NCBI RefSeq assembly: GCF_003369915.1
Contig: NC_046674.1
Span: 14,570,001 to 14,634,000, forward strand
Reading direction: 5' to 3'
Length of the DNA stretch: 64,000 bases
Origin: Drosophila miranda
Taxonomy: Eukaryota > Arthropoda > Insecta > Diptera > Drosophilidae
Below, in pieces: positions 15,551 to 30,336 of this stretch (position 1 is the first letter of the stretch; each line of letters opens with the position of its first letter). The notes below the pieces were generated by a model. It saw only the letters and a program-made list of their open reading frames with translations, was not told the origin of the DNA and made no database searches. The position numbers were made by a program, and so were the translations under genes.

Positions 15551-15570
15551 AGATCTGATATATCAGATCT
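15551..15570. repeat. perfect 20-base palindrome
   Basis: The 20 bases read the same on both strands (AGATCTGATA followed by its reverse complement). They sit among repeated GATC/CTGAT motifs (15529-15570) in the presumed transporter leader and could fold into a hairpin in RNA. Confidence 0.9.
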
Positions 15571-15986
15571 TGTAGGGAGAAGGAAACATTTCAGGGCATT
15601 AGTTACTTAAGTCACTTTGTGTATCCCACGCGGCGAGTTGTTCACCGATTTTCATTATGAAAATAACGACAATGAAGTTTAAGCGCAAATATGGCTGTTT
15701 AGAGAATATTTGAAACGAATTTCTCACTTATTAACCAATTTGGATTTTTCTTTCGACCATCATTTGTTACGTAGTCTTGTATTTTATAAGTTCCAATCGA
15801 TTGTTTTGCACCAGTCGCCCATCCATCCAACCATCACCCATCCACCCAATCCGATCCACAATCCACGATTCGCAATTGTTTTTTGGCAATTGTTTTTTTC
15901 TGAGGTAGAAAAAATCCGAGTAGAAGTTTGCAGTAGAGAGAGTTTTGAGTTTTGCATTCAACCAACGACCACAATCAAGAACCACC

Positions 15987-18211
15987 ATGGAGCCGTTCTC
16001 GCCGGATCTACTATGGATGGTCGTCATCGGCTTCCTGATCGCGTTTGTCCTGGCCTTTGGCATTGGAGCCAACGATGTGGCCAACTCTTTCGGCACCAGC
16101 GTCGGTTCGGGTGTGCTTACCATCCGCCAGGCCTGCGTCCTGGCCACCATCTGTGAGGTCTCTGGCGCCGTACTGATTGGTGGGACATTCAAGGACCTGT
16201 AAAATACTCTGATCTTATCTAACCTTTGCTCTTTCGTGTAGGCTACAAGGTGTCGGACACGATGCGCAAGGGAATCCTGGAAGTGGGCATGTACGAGGGC
16301 TACGAAGAGGTTCTGATGCTGGGCTGTGTGTCCGCCCTGGCCAGCAGTGCCGTGTGGCTGCTGGTCGCCACCTTCCTGAAGCTGCCAATCTCGGGCACAC
16401 ACAGCATCGTAGGCTCTACCATCGGGTTCTCGCTGGTGGCACGCGGTGTGGAGGGCCTCAAGTGGTCCACGCTGGGCACCATCGTGGGCTCGTGGTTCAT
16501 CTCGCCGGTGATGAGCGGCATTGTGAGCATCCTGCTCTTCCTGGCCATACGACGCTTCATCTTGCGTGCCCAGGAGCCGCTCAAGGCGGGCTTCCGCTCG
16601 CTGCCCATCTTCTACGGTGTGACATTCTTCATTAACGTCATCAGCGTGGTGCTGGACGGACCCAAGCTCCTCTACATGGACAACATACCCACTTGGATAG
16701 CGCTGAGTGCCAGCCTGGGCTTGTCCCTATTAGTGGTGGTGCTTACCCAGCTGGTGATAGTTCCGCTTCAGCGTCGAAAGATCGAGAAACGCCTAAGGGC
16801 CGAGAATCCGGTGAAGTTTAATTTTGAGGACTCCGTGGGTGAGTTTTTTTCAGATAAAAAGAGCCCCTGAGAGAAGATTCTAAATCCATTTCTTACAGAA
16901 TCTTCGCCATCGGGCAGCCCCAAGAAGCAGCGACGTCCGCTGTCGCTGGTTAGCGAGGGAAAGCCGCTGCCCGCCATCGCCGAGATTACCGAGCTGGTCT
17001 CGCTGAGCGACAACTCCCCCAAGACCTTTAAGCTGGCGCCCTTTGGGCTCGCGGCCAAGAACAACAACGCCCCCGGAGAGGAGTACAAGATCGATCCGCA
17101 GCTGATCAAGAAGGCCGAGGATCTGCTGGGCAAGGCCAGCCTAGACAACACCGATCTCACCATCACCAGCCTCAACTTCATCGACGAGCAGCAGCAGCAC
17201 CAGCAACAGCAGCAGCAGAACGGACGCAAGCTTCAGGAGTGCTTTAAGCGCGTTCAGTCGCCCAAAGAGGAGCACAAGTCGCAGAAGCAGGTGGCCAGCG
17301 GTGTGCCAGCCGCCGCAGCCGTAGCGGGGGCAGGTGGCAAGGCCACCAACAATAATCTGCAGGTGGTGGAGAGCGCTGGAAGCCTGGATCTGATGATTAG
17401 CTCCACCCTGTCGCCCAACTCCAGCAAGGTGCCGCTGATCGAGAGTAAGGAGGCGCTCAATGAGCAAGAGAACGAGTTCAAGCGGGCTGCCGGTCGTCGT
17501 GCCAGCAGCGCTGAGGAGACCCAGGAGATCTCCATGCTTTTCTCGTTCCTGCAGATCCTTACGGCCACTTTCGGCAGCTTCGCGCACGGTGGAAACGATG
17601 TGAGCAACGCCATCGGACCTTTGATCGCACTCTATATGATCTACCGCGAGGGATCGGTGATGCAACAAGCGGAAAGTCCAATATATATTCTAATCTACGG
17701 CGGCATCGGCATCTCCGTGGGTCTCTGGCTGTGGGGACGGCGCGTTATCGAGACCATTGGCAATGACCTCACCAAAATTACCTCTTCGACGTGAGTGGAA
17801 TCAATTGATTGGCTCTCGAATGTAAGAATTTTATCGCTAATTCCTGTTCGTCTTGCTTGCAGTGGCTTCACCATTGAAATCGGAGCCGCCATCACCGTAC
17901 TGCTGGCCAGCAAAATTGGCTTGCCGATTTCGACCACACACTGCAAGGTCGGTTCGGTGGTTTTCGTGGGTCATGTGAGTTCAGCGGGTCGCAAGAAGAA
18001 CCCGGCGAAGGGTAAGAAGGAGCTTCATTCGGGCACGGAAAAGCCAGCCCAGAAGCCAGCTGTGCCCATGGAGGATGGCAGCGTCGACTGGCATCTGTTT
18101 AGGAACATTGCCTACGCCTGGATAGTGACGGTGCCCGTGACCGCCCTGCTTAGCGCCGGCATGATGTACGTGCTCTGCCTGCTGGCCGTGGATGACATGG
18201 GTCGGGCCTAG
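15987..18211 (+). CDS. sodium-dependent phosphate transporter, PiT/SLC20 family
   Basis: Four coding exons: 15987-16179, 16242-16838, 16899-17790 and 17863-18211; 2031 nt, 676 residues, close to human PiT1/PiT2. The start ATG has a CACC context. The protein has the two inverted PiT signature segments: [19 protein letters not shown] near residue 30 and [16 protein letters not shown] in the second half. Each is followed by a conserved substrate-site loop ([11 protein letters not shown] and [12 protein letters not shown]). Several hydrophobic helices flank a large hydrophilic cytoplasmic loop (about residues 270-500), rich in Ser, Lys and Gln, as in animal PiTs. The family couples sodium entry to inorganic phosphate uptake at the plasma membrane. 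Conservation of both signatures suggests an active transporter. Flies have more than one PiT-like gene, so I give no symbol. Confidence 0.93.
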
Positions 18212-19010
18212 AGAGCTAGAGAGTCATTCAATTATTAATTGTAATTGTCAAGCAAACTACATGTATCGTAATTGTACAAGTTGGAAACACACAAAAAACC
18301 TAAGGTTAATCACGCAAAAGAAAACAAAGAAGTGAGCAAATCTAAGCAAATTACTCGCCTAACTAAAGCATTGTACTCGTACTTAGCTCCTAGAACGTTT
18401 CTGATGCTAACCGATATTAATATGATTTAATATTTATACGCCAAGCATGTCGTGATCATTTTTTTTTGTACAACTCTGCGACTATTTCGAGCCAAATGAA
18501 GCGCTTCTCCAATTTTTTTTGTAGAACTACGAGAAGATGTCCACGCCGAATTCAATATAGTTTACAATACTATTAGCTTACGGGTAACTCCATATTCTCT
18601 CCCCCCACCCAAAATATGAACTCCCAGCAATAGAACAGAGCAAAACACTTGAATAAAATACAAACTATGTACAACAACAAAAGACCTCTATATGAACCTG
18701 GTCGATTATCACAACTTTGATTTCTACTCATTTCTACTCTATAGAGTTTTTATACACTTTTTGTTAGTTTTTTTTGTTCCTTAAGGACTGCCTAAGCGAT
18801 CTTGTTTGATCTTCAAGGACTTACTTTTCTTTTCTGAGAATATCTCGAACTTTTTCGAATTGATTTTTGTATTTTTCATTCTGTTGATCATTCAATTCGA
18901 TTCCATTTAAAACAAACTACTCAAGTGGCTCTCCAGTCCGTCTTTCATTTACATTCCATTTGAGAGCCAGTTCGTAAAGTATTTCACTATGTAGTTATAC
19001 GAGAAATAAA
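18212..19010 (+). other. transporter 3' untranslated region
   Basis: A/T-rich non-coding sequence with AATAAA at 18652-18657 and 19005-19010, suggesting alternative poly(A) sites. Confidence 0.5.
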
Positions 19011-22000
19011 TACAAAGTTATGAAATATACGCATCTTATTATTCGGATAAATATGTAAATGTTTTGCATTTTAGATGGTAGGAACAAGGAAAGAAGGAAA
19101 GGTGAACTGTGGAACTGTGGGCTATGCGTAGAGTATATAAAGTAAAGTAAATGTTAATGTGTTTCCTGTGAATTTTGACCAATTTAGTTGGGGATTGGGA
19201 TAAAAAGTTACTTGTCTCCAGCTGTGATGTTCCGTCTGGAGAGTTCTCGCCAGCTCCACGTGAGAGAATTCAAAATGATAACCTACTGATAGTGATCAGA
19301 TAATTTCCTACTTGGAACACACAAAAAAGCACATCACATGTGGCCAACGCAGGCCACCATTTGTATGGGAAATCCGTTGCCGTCTCTTTGGCTGCGCTCG
19401 AATAGCCCCATCAGTGGGGCCCAGAAGCTCACCGCCAGCTGGCGAAGCTCGCCCAGAGAGCTTTTAAGCGAGACGCGAGTTTTGCCGATGAGGCTGGCTG
19501 AGCGCTTGGACCCCACAGTCGAGTTTCAAGCTTCGACGCGTTCGGTTGGGAAAAAACCTGCCCAGTTCTGCGTGATTTTGAGTCCCTTTGTTTTTTTGGT
19601 GTAATCTGAACACTCGTAACGCCTGCGCGTCTACCGATATACAAAGTCGTCGTCGTCGTCGTCGTTTAGTGTGCCAACTGCTTAAATCATTTGACAAAAA
19701 CATAATTGAGTGAGAAAAATCGAGAAATCGAAAACTTGTGCTTGGTTGAACTTGGTGGAACTTGGTGGAACACATTTGGATTTATGGATTCCCTCTTGAG
19801 AGCTGCTTAAAGGTGAGACTTACAGACATGAGGAGAACCCTGGGAGGGCCCAGAGCAAGTGCTTCCTTCCTATTCTGATTCACTTTCCGTTCAAAGATCC
19901 CATAGATTGTTCGCACTTGTCTCATAGAGTACTCCAGAGCCTCTTCGTACGAGTATTACTTAATTTCTCTGCTTAATCCGATTTCCGTGCATTGAACTTT
20001 TCATCTTTGGGTATTTCTGTTGCCTTTATTTTTGCAACTTCTTGTGGTTTCTTATTTGTTGCTGCTGATTGTTTTTGTGAGTGTTTCTTCTCCGTTTCTT
20101 CAATCTGCCTTCCCTACCTTCCGCCTTCCTCTCTCTCGCTCTCTTCGCTCTTTGGTTTGTTCTCATTTTATTTAATGAGTTCTCCGGTATTATTGTTTTT
20201 GTTTTTGTGGCTGCTGTTGCTGTTGTTGCTGTTGTTTTGTTCAAAAGCCTGTTTTTGTTCAATATTATTGTAGTAAACGTATACGTATGTATATATGGGG
20301 TCTGGTCTGAAAACGTTTTAGCAATTTAGCCAAACAGAAAATATTAGCAAGTGGATTTGACTTTAATGGGAGGCTCTTTATCCGAGTTGTAGAATTCCTT
20401 GAAACTGATGGAAATTATTGAATGAAATACTTATGTCCCTCTAGGGCATGTTCTTTTATTTTTCAATCCCTCAAAGTGCGATAAATGGGATATTTTCGGT
20501 TGATTCCACTATTTTTATCATAAGGAAATTCTGCTTCCCACTACATGTTGCAGAGATTTTACTACTCCCTTAAAATTCAGAAAATATTATAGATTCACAT
20601 TCCTAAAAAACAGTATTGAAAAAATGATTGGGCATTCAATGGTTTTAAGATTTTTATCAGCGATTCCTTGCACCTTAAACTTTCTAGTTTAAGGATTGAT
20701 AGTTTTGGTTTCTTCGAAGAAAGTTTTGCTACATTTGAATAGCATTAGGAATCATTATTCTATCGATTCCCTTACTTGTAGAGCCGCTTCTTCGACTCTC
20801 AAGTCTACTGCTGAAAGATTATTCATCTCGAAGCTCAAAGATCGTCTTTGTAGATCTGTCCAAATGTTTTTCCCTCAGTTAGCAATGTAATTAACAGCTT
20901 GGCAAATGAATTACTATTTTATCCCATGCAAATCGTAGATGAATGCCAAAATACCGATCTCAGCATGTGCGACCCATTTCCCCCAATGAATCCCATCGAA
21001 ATCTGTGACCGACCAACAGGTGCTCCAAGACTTCCATCGGGTGGCGTGGCAATGATCTCCCGGGGGCCCATTATGCTGACGCTTTAGCGGTATTCGAGTC
21101 AAAGCGATGCCGACACACCAATAGATTACCAAACCGAACCTAAACCAAACCCACTTACGACTTTTGGCCATGCAGAAAGCCCGATTCTTTGCAGAACAAA
21201 AGCCAAACTATCGAAGCCATTAGCTGGGCAAAAGCCAGCACCCGTCTGACTCCGCTCGACTCCTCTCGACTCCGGTCCGAGTCGGAGCCAAAAAGTCATT
21301 AAAGACAAAAATCTATTGAAAACAGCAAACAACACGCCTTAAAAATACTTCGCTGTATTCGAAAGGAGGGGGGCAAAAAAATATTTCTGCTGCACATGCG
21401 AGTCTCCACGGGTCTTGGGAGACGAGACTTTCTGTGTTGGCCAGGTGGATGCCATGCCCCCGACCACTGGCCATGTTAATTATGCGCTTATCAGTTCATT
21501 ACAGCAGTCGGAGTTTCTCCAGAATCCAGCTGGAAAACAGCCACGAGTACATATCCTCGATGTGGATAGATGGTCCAAAGCCAACCCGTAATTACTCGGA
21601 CACTCCACACACTCCACACTCCACACACTCCACAAGATGTTGGCTGCTGGTCAAATTCCGATTGCGCTCTAATTTCTTTGCTCTCTCCCTCTTCAATTAA
21701 TCAAAATTATATCTATCGGATGGCGAGCATCCCCACAATACATCATTCATGGGATACTGGTACGAGTACACATGTAATTACTAGATTCTTTGCACTCCAC
21801 TTGGGGGAACGGCAGCAACAGCAGCAGCAACTGCCTTTTGCATACACTGAGAGAAAGAACCATGTATATGTATGAATATGAAAAGGGTAAACAAGATCAC
21901 ATCTTCAGGAATATATACATATATATCTGGAGTTTCCAAGGTTTTCCTTTGGAAATCTCTTTCTGGCCATCAATTTGTTTTCCCACTGTATGTGTATTTG

Positions 22001-22690
22001 CTGCATAATGATAACCCTCGAAGCGATCCAACCGATCTCTGCCATTTTTCCCACTTTCTCTCCAAGGCTCCTTTTTGGCCGTTTGGTGTCGATCGTTGGC
22101 ACTGCCACTGGAGTGCCTTTCCACATGCTCGTGTGGCTCGTGTGGCTCGTGTGACTCGGGAGTGGCCGTTCCCACTCCCCCGTCCTCGATTGCTTTGGTG
22201 GAGCGATGCATAATTTGATTTGACAATCTATAAAAAAATATGGATGCTAATATACAGTTTGGCCACGAAAGCCAATAGAAATTCAATGAAGCAACACTTC
22301 GATGGAAGGAACCAGCTTGAACGATCGGAGATACATATGTATTTATTAGAAGATATGCAGTATACTCGTACGTCTTCGGAGCTTTTTCATATGAGGAGTA
22401 TTAAAGATATCTAAACTTGGCTTGAGATACGATATTCGTGGGATAAAATTATTCACCTTTTTAGTGGATTTTTTTGATTGATTTATGGGTGTGCGACATT
22501 CGGTTGCGTAAGCACAGAAGAAAATGGCATACAAATGTCACCAGAAAAGGGAAGCAAAATGAATATTTTTCCGATTGCGTAACATCCCCAAGAAGCAACA
22601 AAATTATGATGAATGCAGCGAAAATTTGAATTTGAAATTGTATGGACAAAGAGCGTGAAAAAAGGAAAATGAAATACTGGACACTGAAAA

Positions 22691-22784
22691 CTGAGCACTG
22701 AGCATTGAGCACTGAGCACTGAAATAATGGCAACTTTCTAACATGGCAACTGCTGCATGGCTGCATGGCTGCATGGCTGATGGC
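22691..22784 (+). repeat. two short tandem arrays (TGAGCAC and GCTGCATG)
   Basis: About four units of a CTGAGCA-type heptamer (22691-22722) are followed by about four units of GCTGCATG (22752-22784). Confidence 0.85.
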
Positions 22785-23316
22785 TGCTTGGCTGTTTCCT
22801 GCTGCCGCGTGTCCCATGGCTTTCCTTGAATTTCCTTTTTCTGTCCGGCACATTATCGCCCCGAAAAACTCACTTGACAGCCGGGTACCCCTCCTGCGGC
22901 CCCCACCCGCGGTCCGCATCATTGTCATTGGAGTCGACGACTCCACGCGGGCTCCCCGACTGCGCATGCATTTCCCACTCAGGACAGCATTTCATAAAGT
23001 TTATTAAACTTTAGCCAAATTGTTAAAACGTCGATTTGCTGCTGCCCAAGTGTTTCCCCCTGCACCCACCCTCCCAGCCGCGTCTGCCCATTCACTTTTA
23101 GTGCGGCGGGGCGGCCGTTGCTGCGGCAGCGGCTGCGGCAGCGGCTGTAGGCGCCCCAAACGAGTCCATCAACTTTGGCCAAAACAAACGGCCACATTGG
23201 CCCGGTCCGGTCCGGCCAAACAGAGGCGGAGGACTGGGCTGGGGTGGGGTATGCATTTTCTGTGAAGTGGCAGGCATTTTCCTTGAATACTACTCGAAAC
23301 AAACACTCCACACGAG

Positions 23317-23360
23317 GCATGGCATGGCATGGCAAGGCATTCGCATTCGCATTCGCATTT
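23317..23360 (+). repeat. GGCAT and TTCGCA short tandem repeats
   Basis: Five-base GGCAT units pass directly into six-base ATTCGC units. The two arrays are contiguous. Confidence 0.85.
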
Positions 23361-26300
23361 GTGTCTCTGCCTGAGAATCGCAAATTAATTTTCCATTTTG
23401 CATGGAACTGTCACAAAGTAAAATCTATCAACCGATTACTTCCTTTCCAGAAAAACGCATAAAGGAAATGCAATTATGCAACTTAAATGGGATATGATCG
23501 AGGTTGAGTAAACATAAGGAATTGGGAAAAGTTTACAATGAATTGGTGTTGAATTTGAGACCCTTTCTCGTACTTTGAAGGGTTATGTATCTGTCGCTCA
23601 AGCTGAGAAATAGCCCATGAAAGTAGACTCTTTCTTTATTGGGTCTTAAGAGAATACTCAGCGGGCCTTTAGCTATATTTCTGTGCACTTTTCTAATGAA
23701 ATCATTAGGGAAATTTAAAGAAATGCGAATCGAAAGGCGAATGGCACGTGACAAGGGAAAATTGGCAACCAATGATCGCCACTTTTGCATTCTTTGCGGC
23801 TTTCCCCCTCTTCGAAATGACAACTGCTGTCTCGCTTGCCATCTCCCCTGCATTGTTTGTCGAATTTCGACTTGGACTGATCTGATTGTCAGCTGACAGC
23901 CTTGTGTTCCTGTCGAATGGATCAAGAAAGAGTGGACACAAGAGAAATTTTTGGGCTGTTTTCTTTTTAAACGACAAAATGGGGTAAAATTGAATGCCGA
24001 TGCAGATTTATTTAAAATATATTACCATATATGTATGTATGCAGCTATTTGGGATAATATCCCCCCACTATTATTTGTGTAGATTTCTTTCCCAATGGCA
24101 GGCACCCTTGAAGGTTACACTGCACTGCCTCCAGTCACCTTTCACTTGCACTCGGAGTGGACTCATGCCTGCGTTCCCCAATGTATTGCCACATAAAGCC
24201 CAACAAGACCATAAAAACCCCCATAGCTGAATCTGTCAGTGAGCCTTTGACTTAATTAGGAAATTGAACAAGTGCATAGGTCCAGTCCGGCCAGCAGGCA
24301 GCCACCAGCCACCAGCCACCAGTCGTCAGACATAGCCACAGCTATTGGCATTAACCACATTAACCGCATTTTTCCATCAGGCAGCGATATGTCACTACCA
24401 CTTGACTGTACCTGTACCTGTACCCCCACACCCCCACCCACTCGAGATGTGGGTTTGCCTTTGGGTGCTGTTGCTGTTGTTGTTGTTGTTTTTGTTGCAT
24501 TCACATTGAAAGTTGTTTCACTGCGACTTCAGGCACTCTATGGCTATGGCTATGGCTATGCCTTGAATTGAAATTGAAAACCTAAGCAGGGAATCGAACA
24601 CGAACCAGCTAATGACACTTAGCAATGGCTGGGGAAAAATACATTAATTTGATATTGAAATTCGTTAATTGTCCGTTGAACCTGTTTGCATTGAAGAAGC
24701 TAATAAAATATTCCCATAAGAAGTCGGGAAGGTGTTTAAATATATGTATACTTCTGCTGAATAGATCTTAGGAAAATATCATCTCACTACTCGTGTAGTG
24801 GAAGGCACAAAACTACAAATCAAAATGTATAAATACATGGTATAATTATATCTTAGAAAGATTTCAGTTTCAGACTCTGAATTACCTGAATTGCCTACCC
24901 TTTTCAAATGCCAATAAATGTAGAAATTCCTCAGATCGACACCTAGCCAAAAATAAACCTATAATTCCATAATCCTTTGTGGAGCAGCTCCAGAAATCTG
25001 CCAGCAAAAATCAAATGATCTGTGTAATTTGATTTTAATTTTTCATATTTATTTATTGCCTCATTCCGCGCCACTTCTGGACTCCTTGTGGCCCGCGCAG
25101 AACACGTTTCGCGGATTCAATTGTGAAATCGAAAGACCTATGGTAGTGGTATGGAAAGAATGCGGCAATAATCGCCAGCAGCAGCCAGGCCAATAATCAT
25201 AATTGCTCTGACAGCGCAGTACTTTGCCAATCACTTCGTGGGCGTGTCTATGGCTATTTCTATAGAAAACTAATCTGGAGCTGGGGCTGGAGCTGGAGCT
25301 GCTTTCATTAAAAAATGCCAAAATGTCTGTGGACAATCGGCGGTGGCCGTAGTTTGATTATGGAAATGCAATCTCCAGCGGTTTCTTCATCGAATAGCAA
25401 ATATTATGTGTAATTTTCCTGCCAGCCCAACATGCCGAATAATAACACGCATGTCGGATAGTATCTTGCGTTTTCGAACTATCATTTTTTGTGTTATATA
25501 TTTTTGCATTGAGTTTCACAGCAAAGTGGAACGAGTTTTGACCTCAAAACCAATTCAAATCGAGCGGCGGGGCAGACTGAAAAGTACATACATAGAGCAA
25601 AAGTGAAAAAAAAGTTCACACCTAAAAGGCTTTGGCTGCGAAACGATTTATCTGGGACGGCCAGACACGAGACACGAGAGCACTGGAGAGCACTGGAGAG
25701 CAATAGTCCACTACAAGTCCCGTCCAGTATGCAGGTGAATAGCCCAATCCCCGGCTAAGCTGGGAGCTCCATTCAGTTTGGTTTTTGGTTTCTGTTTCTG
25801 TTTATGTCCAGACCCAATGGGCGACCCGAGAGTCCACACCCAGGCCCGCCAGACCCCGCCGCACAAAATCGACTTTTGTGCCAATTTTCAATGCAAATCG
25901 CATTAAGGCAAATGTTGCAAACGGCAGCCCGGCAGCCAGCCTTTGCACACGCCACAGATACAATTTGTAACAAATTTCCTAATGACCAACAAAGCCGAGA
26001 GCACAACAAAGTGCCGGGCCAAACGAGATCTGGCCAAATGGAATTGAAATGAAATATAATGTAATGAATAGTCTACGGAGGCTTGGGGGAGAGGAGAGAT
26101 GGTGAAGAGACAGCACAGAGACAGGGCTCAAAAAATCAAAATTGCTCACTTTGAGAGCATATTTGCCATTGTTATACTGAAATAGAAAACTGAAGGAACG
26201 CCCAATATTTGAACGGAATCAATTAGAAATATTATTTGGTCAAAGATAGGTACATATCGGTACAGACTTATTATTTCTTTCACACTCTCCAATGGACAGC

Positions 26301-29300
26301 AAAAGATAGTAACTCTTCCAGCACATTATCATTAGCTGATTAGCTGATTAGTGCACCATTTTGGCCCCCCCTCACCACTCCCCCACTCTCCCTGACTCCA
26401 ATTATTCCGCCCATTCCACTAGCATGCATTAATCTGAGACTTGGTTGGATTTAATTGCCTTTCAGTCTTATTAATCGGCCAATAAGCGGAGTGGTCGCAG
26501 CCAGGCCTGTACTATCTTGTTGGCCAGCTGGACGGTCGGACGGTCGGACGGTCAGACTCGTGAAGCCGTTAATGCTGATTACGGTCCATTTGCTTTTGAC
26601 TGGCTGCATTTACAGCGGCTCTGGTCGTTGGCTCTCCAACATTTTGCATGTCTCCTCCCATTGTTCACGGCTACCACTTGGTCAAAACTTTGCGAGTTTT
26701 GGCATGGGCGTAAAGTAAAAGTCATACTTCATTAAATGTTTTCTCTAGCATAGGTTTTAGGAGAGATTTTAGGATGAGAAGGTAGAAGAGATGGCTCTTA
26801 GGTGGGTATTTGAGATGAGTTACGAGACGAGTTAAAAGATGAGAAATATTTCTTATTATCGTAATATAATTACCAACAAAAACTTTGGACATGAAAGTAG
26901 GGAATACTTTTACTGAAAAATATATAATATTTCATAGCATTTTTGCGCACTTATTCAGGGGAATAATAATGAGAAAAGTTGCCGAATAAATGCAAAAAAA
27001 TGATAGGATACATTCACCAAGTTCTTTTTTCTATTTAATACGAAATGAGATGAATAAATACGTGAACAGATTTGATATACTGAGATTATATATATAATTA
27101 TTAGTACTGCGTATTTGTTTGTGACTTTCTTGAGATATGAATATGATTGATCAATGATCATTAATTTCTGTTTTTTATTGGCATTTTTGCAGGTTTGTAA
27201 CGTGTTCCATTTGTCATCTCGTGCGCTGGATGGGCATGGGCTGGTACTACGTACCGCATGTATCTTGTGGCGAGTATCTGCGCAGTTTCTATTTTTATTC
27301 GAGGCAGAGGCTCGCATGTGTGTGGGCAGGCTGGGAGGGAGCGGCGCACAAATCAAAAATGCTAATTACACAGGTAGAAATCCAAAGTTCGGGCCATCGA
27401 CTGCCAATCAACGTGACTCTTTGGCTAATGGAAATTTGGGATTTTGGCTAGAGATTTATGGCAATGGCCACAACGCAGACGCTCTTTCAAGTTCAATGCG
27501 ATGGGAAATTTTCAATTAACTGAAGAGATTTCAAAAGTAGACGGGAGAAAAAATAGAAATTGGCCACTTGAAAGCCATCCACCGCCGCTCTGTCAACTCA
27601 CAGAGGAAGCGGCAGGCGGATGGCCGGCCAACATACAAAGACACAAAGATACGCAGATACAGATACAGATACTCGGACACAAACATTACGGACACAGACG
27701 GTCTTGTCAACCAACCTACGCTCTGACGATCTGTGCACTTGACCGGCTAATGGCTTTTTTGCGTTTCATTGAAGAGATCTCTCACACACGAACCAACACT
27801 CTGCTCTCTACTCTCCACTCTCCACTCTCTGGGTATCTTTTTTTTCTTTTCACAATTTGGCGGCAGCTCGTTGAAAGTGAAATGTGTGAAAATGGCTAAT
27901 TAAATGGCCGGGACGGACAGCTTCACAGCTTCACAGCTTCACAGCTTCACAGCTCCATCTCCATCTGCATCTCCATCTGTGGCGGCTCTCCCTCTGGCCC
28001 TCTGGATGATTCGATTTGCTTAGCTCCACGTCTCACGTCTCACCTGCCATTTCACCTTCCCATCCTCGATGGCCCTGGCTAATTATGAAATTTCATTTGT
28101 TCCGAAAGTACTTTCCATCTCGCAGCTCACAGATATTCTATCTGTGTGTGTGCGGATCGTACGGAGCAAGTCATTTCCGCCAGTTTATTGAGTGATTTTA
28201 ACGAGTGCCGTGCCGATCCCCAAAAAACTTGTACGGACCATTTGTACATTTGTTTTACCCATGTTTGTTTCACTTTTTTGTGGTTGTCTGGTTGTTTGGT
28301 TCTTCCCTCGGATCAACGATCAACGAAATGTTAAATGCTCAGCACGTAGCAGCAATTACGCCTCGCGTTCGTTGCTTAAGTCTTTTGTTTTACGACTAAT
28401 TCAAGCCCCGAAATGTAATGACCAGAGCCATAATTGGGGTTGAGACTGCCGGAATTATATGTACGTATGGTTTTGATTTAATGTCTTGTCCATTTGGTAC
28501 AGAAACCTAGTTTTTGTTCGCTTTTATTAGGGGAAAGGGGAGAAACAAGAGCACTACTCGTAAAAGCTGGTAGAGCAAAGAAAATGTTTGCCAAGGAAAA
28601 GGAAAGGAAGGCTAGCTTCAGATCGGTTTTATGATAGATTAGATTGTCTTTAAGCACAATTTCCCCCAAAGATATGTTCAGATGATGATTGGAACATTTT
28701 CTTAAGTAATCTCAGTGTTTCTTTGTCTCCTGAAGTTTGAACTTCATAATATTTGAGCTCGCGATTCTTATGAAACGATCGTGTTGGTTAAATGATCTGA
28801 TTACAATTCTCTTGTTTGATATTTCTATGGCCATCTCTCCACACGATAATCTATGCAAATCTTTTGGACAAAACCCAAACGTGAACTCCGTTCGGAACCG
28901 TTGAACTCTTGTAGAAATCTGAAGCTATGAAACGCTGATTGTCTGGTGTTGTGTTCCTCCCCACCCAAAAGGAAATGACTGATTGACAATCGCTTGGGGA
29001 AGGGAGAAATTTACTGAATAAGAAATGCAAATTTTGTTTCAAATAATTAATTCTGTAACTGGTTTTCGTTTTTAGAGGAATGGAATGCAAAATCGAAAAA
29101 CATATACAGATACAGATGCGAAACGAAGTTCTAGCACAAATTGAAAACAGGTTCCAAACGAATCAAAACTGTGTCAGATCTTCAAGAATGCGCCAAAGAA
29201 TTACAAGAAATATTTCGAATTGCAAAATCAGCGGTGCCGCGCGCGCATTTGTCTCGAATGCCAAAATCGAATAGTTCTCAGACATTTTCGAGAAACTAAT

Positions 29301-30065
29301 TGGGCCTCCGACTGCATAAATAAACCTCGAAGCGGGTCTCGAGCCGAAGTTCGTTGACTTGCCATCTAATGCGATTTCATGGTCCGAAGTTTATAACTGT
29401 GGCCGCTTTTTCCCAAAGCGATTAACGAGCGACAGAACATTGGAACTTTGGAGACGCTGAAAGAATCAGCATCGGCATCAGCAGCAGGGCGGCAACTTTT
29501 CCATCGGGAAAGTTTCGAGTGAAAGGGCGGGAGGAGATGGTAGTTCCTTCAGAATGTACCCGTAGTATGTTAGGTTGTATATTCACTATGTAATGGGTAT
29601 TCGATGGGTGTCAACTCCTCTAGCAAAATCACATTCAGTAGAATCTTTAGCTGCTCGATTAAAGCCTTGACTTCCATGAACTTTGCCTGTCACATACGTG
29701 AAATATGAGAATATATCTGCTTGGCAAAATCAAATAAATCGCTTTGACAAGCGAAAAATGTGTACACATTTATTTTTGGGATTCATTATGCTGCTGTAAA
29801 TACTCGCTGGGGGACTATACAAAATAATATATAATATATTTAGTGCTGCAATCTCGTTGATACTCGTGTTTATTCAAGTAATGAGCGAACCACAAATACC
29901 TTCGGATCGCAGGCAGGGGGAGGGGCTCTGGGGCTGTGGAGTTTCTGTCGCGAGTCTAAGGCGGACCTCGAAAGTTTCTAATGGAATGAATAAACTTACT
30001 CAACGAGTGGAAAACAGACAGAAAGACAGACAGACCCACAGCCAGATACATTTTATATTGCAACT

Positions 30066-30123
30066 TGGCAACCGGCAACCTGGCAACCTGGCAACCTGGC
30101 AACCTGGCAACCTGGCAACTTGG
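30066..30123 (+). repeat. 10-base minisatellite (GGCAACCTGG)
   Basis: Five to six near-identical decamers in tandem. The repeat leaves an open frame on the plus strand, but that is a consequence of the repeat and not evidence of coding. Confidence 0.95.
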
Positions 30124-30310
30124 TGGCAGATACTTGCTGAGATACTTGCGCTGCTTTGTTCTCATTCAGCTGGAGTTTGATCTTTGTTATTTTGGCTTGT
30201 TATGGCATTTGCTTTTGTGGTTGAGGTCTCAGTGGTTGTTGTTGTTGTTGTTGCTGTTGCTGTTGCCGTTCCTGTGGTTGCAATGCTGAAAATAAAAGTG
30301 AGCGCTTGCC

Positions 30311-30336
30311 ATGTGTGTGTGTGTGTGTGTGTGTGT
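30311..30336 (+). repeat. GT microsatellite
   Basis: Uninterrupted TG/GT dinucleotides. A GGTTC pentamer array (about 30453-30478) lies shortly downstream. Confidence 0.95.

Noticed and set aside
30065-30289. Open frame over the GGCAACCTGG minisatellite
   Set aside because: The frame is a product of the decamer repeat. The downstream Leu run comes from GTT/GTG-rich simple sequence.
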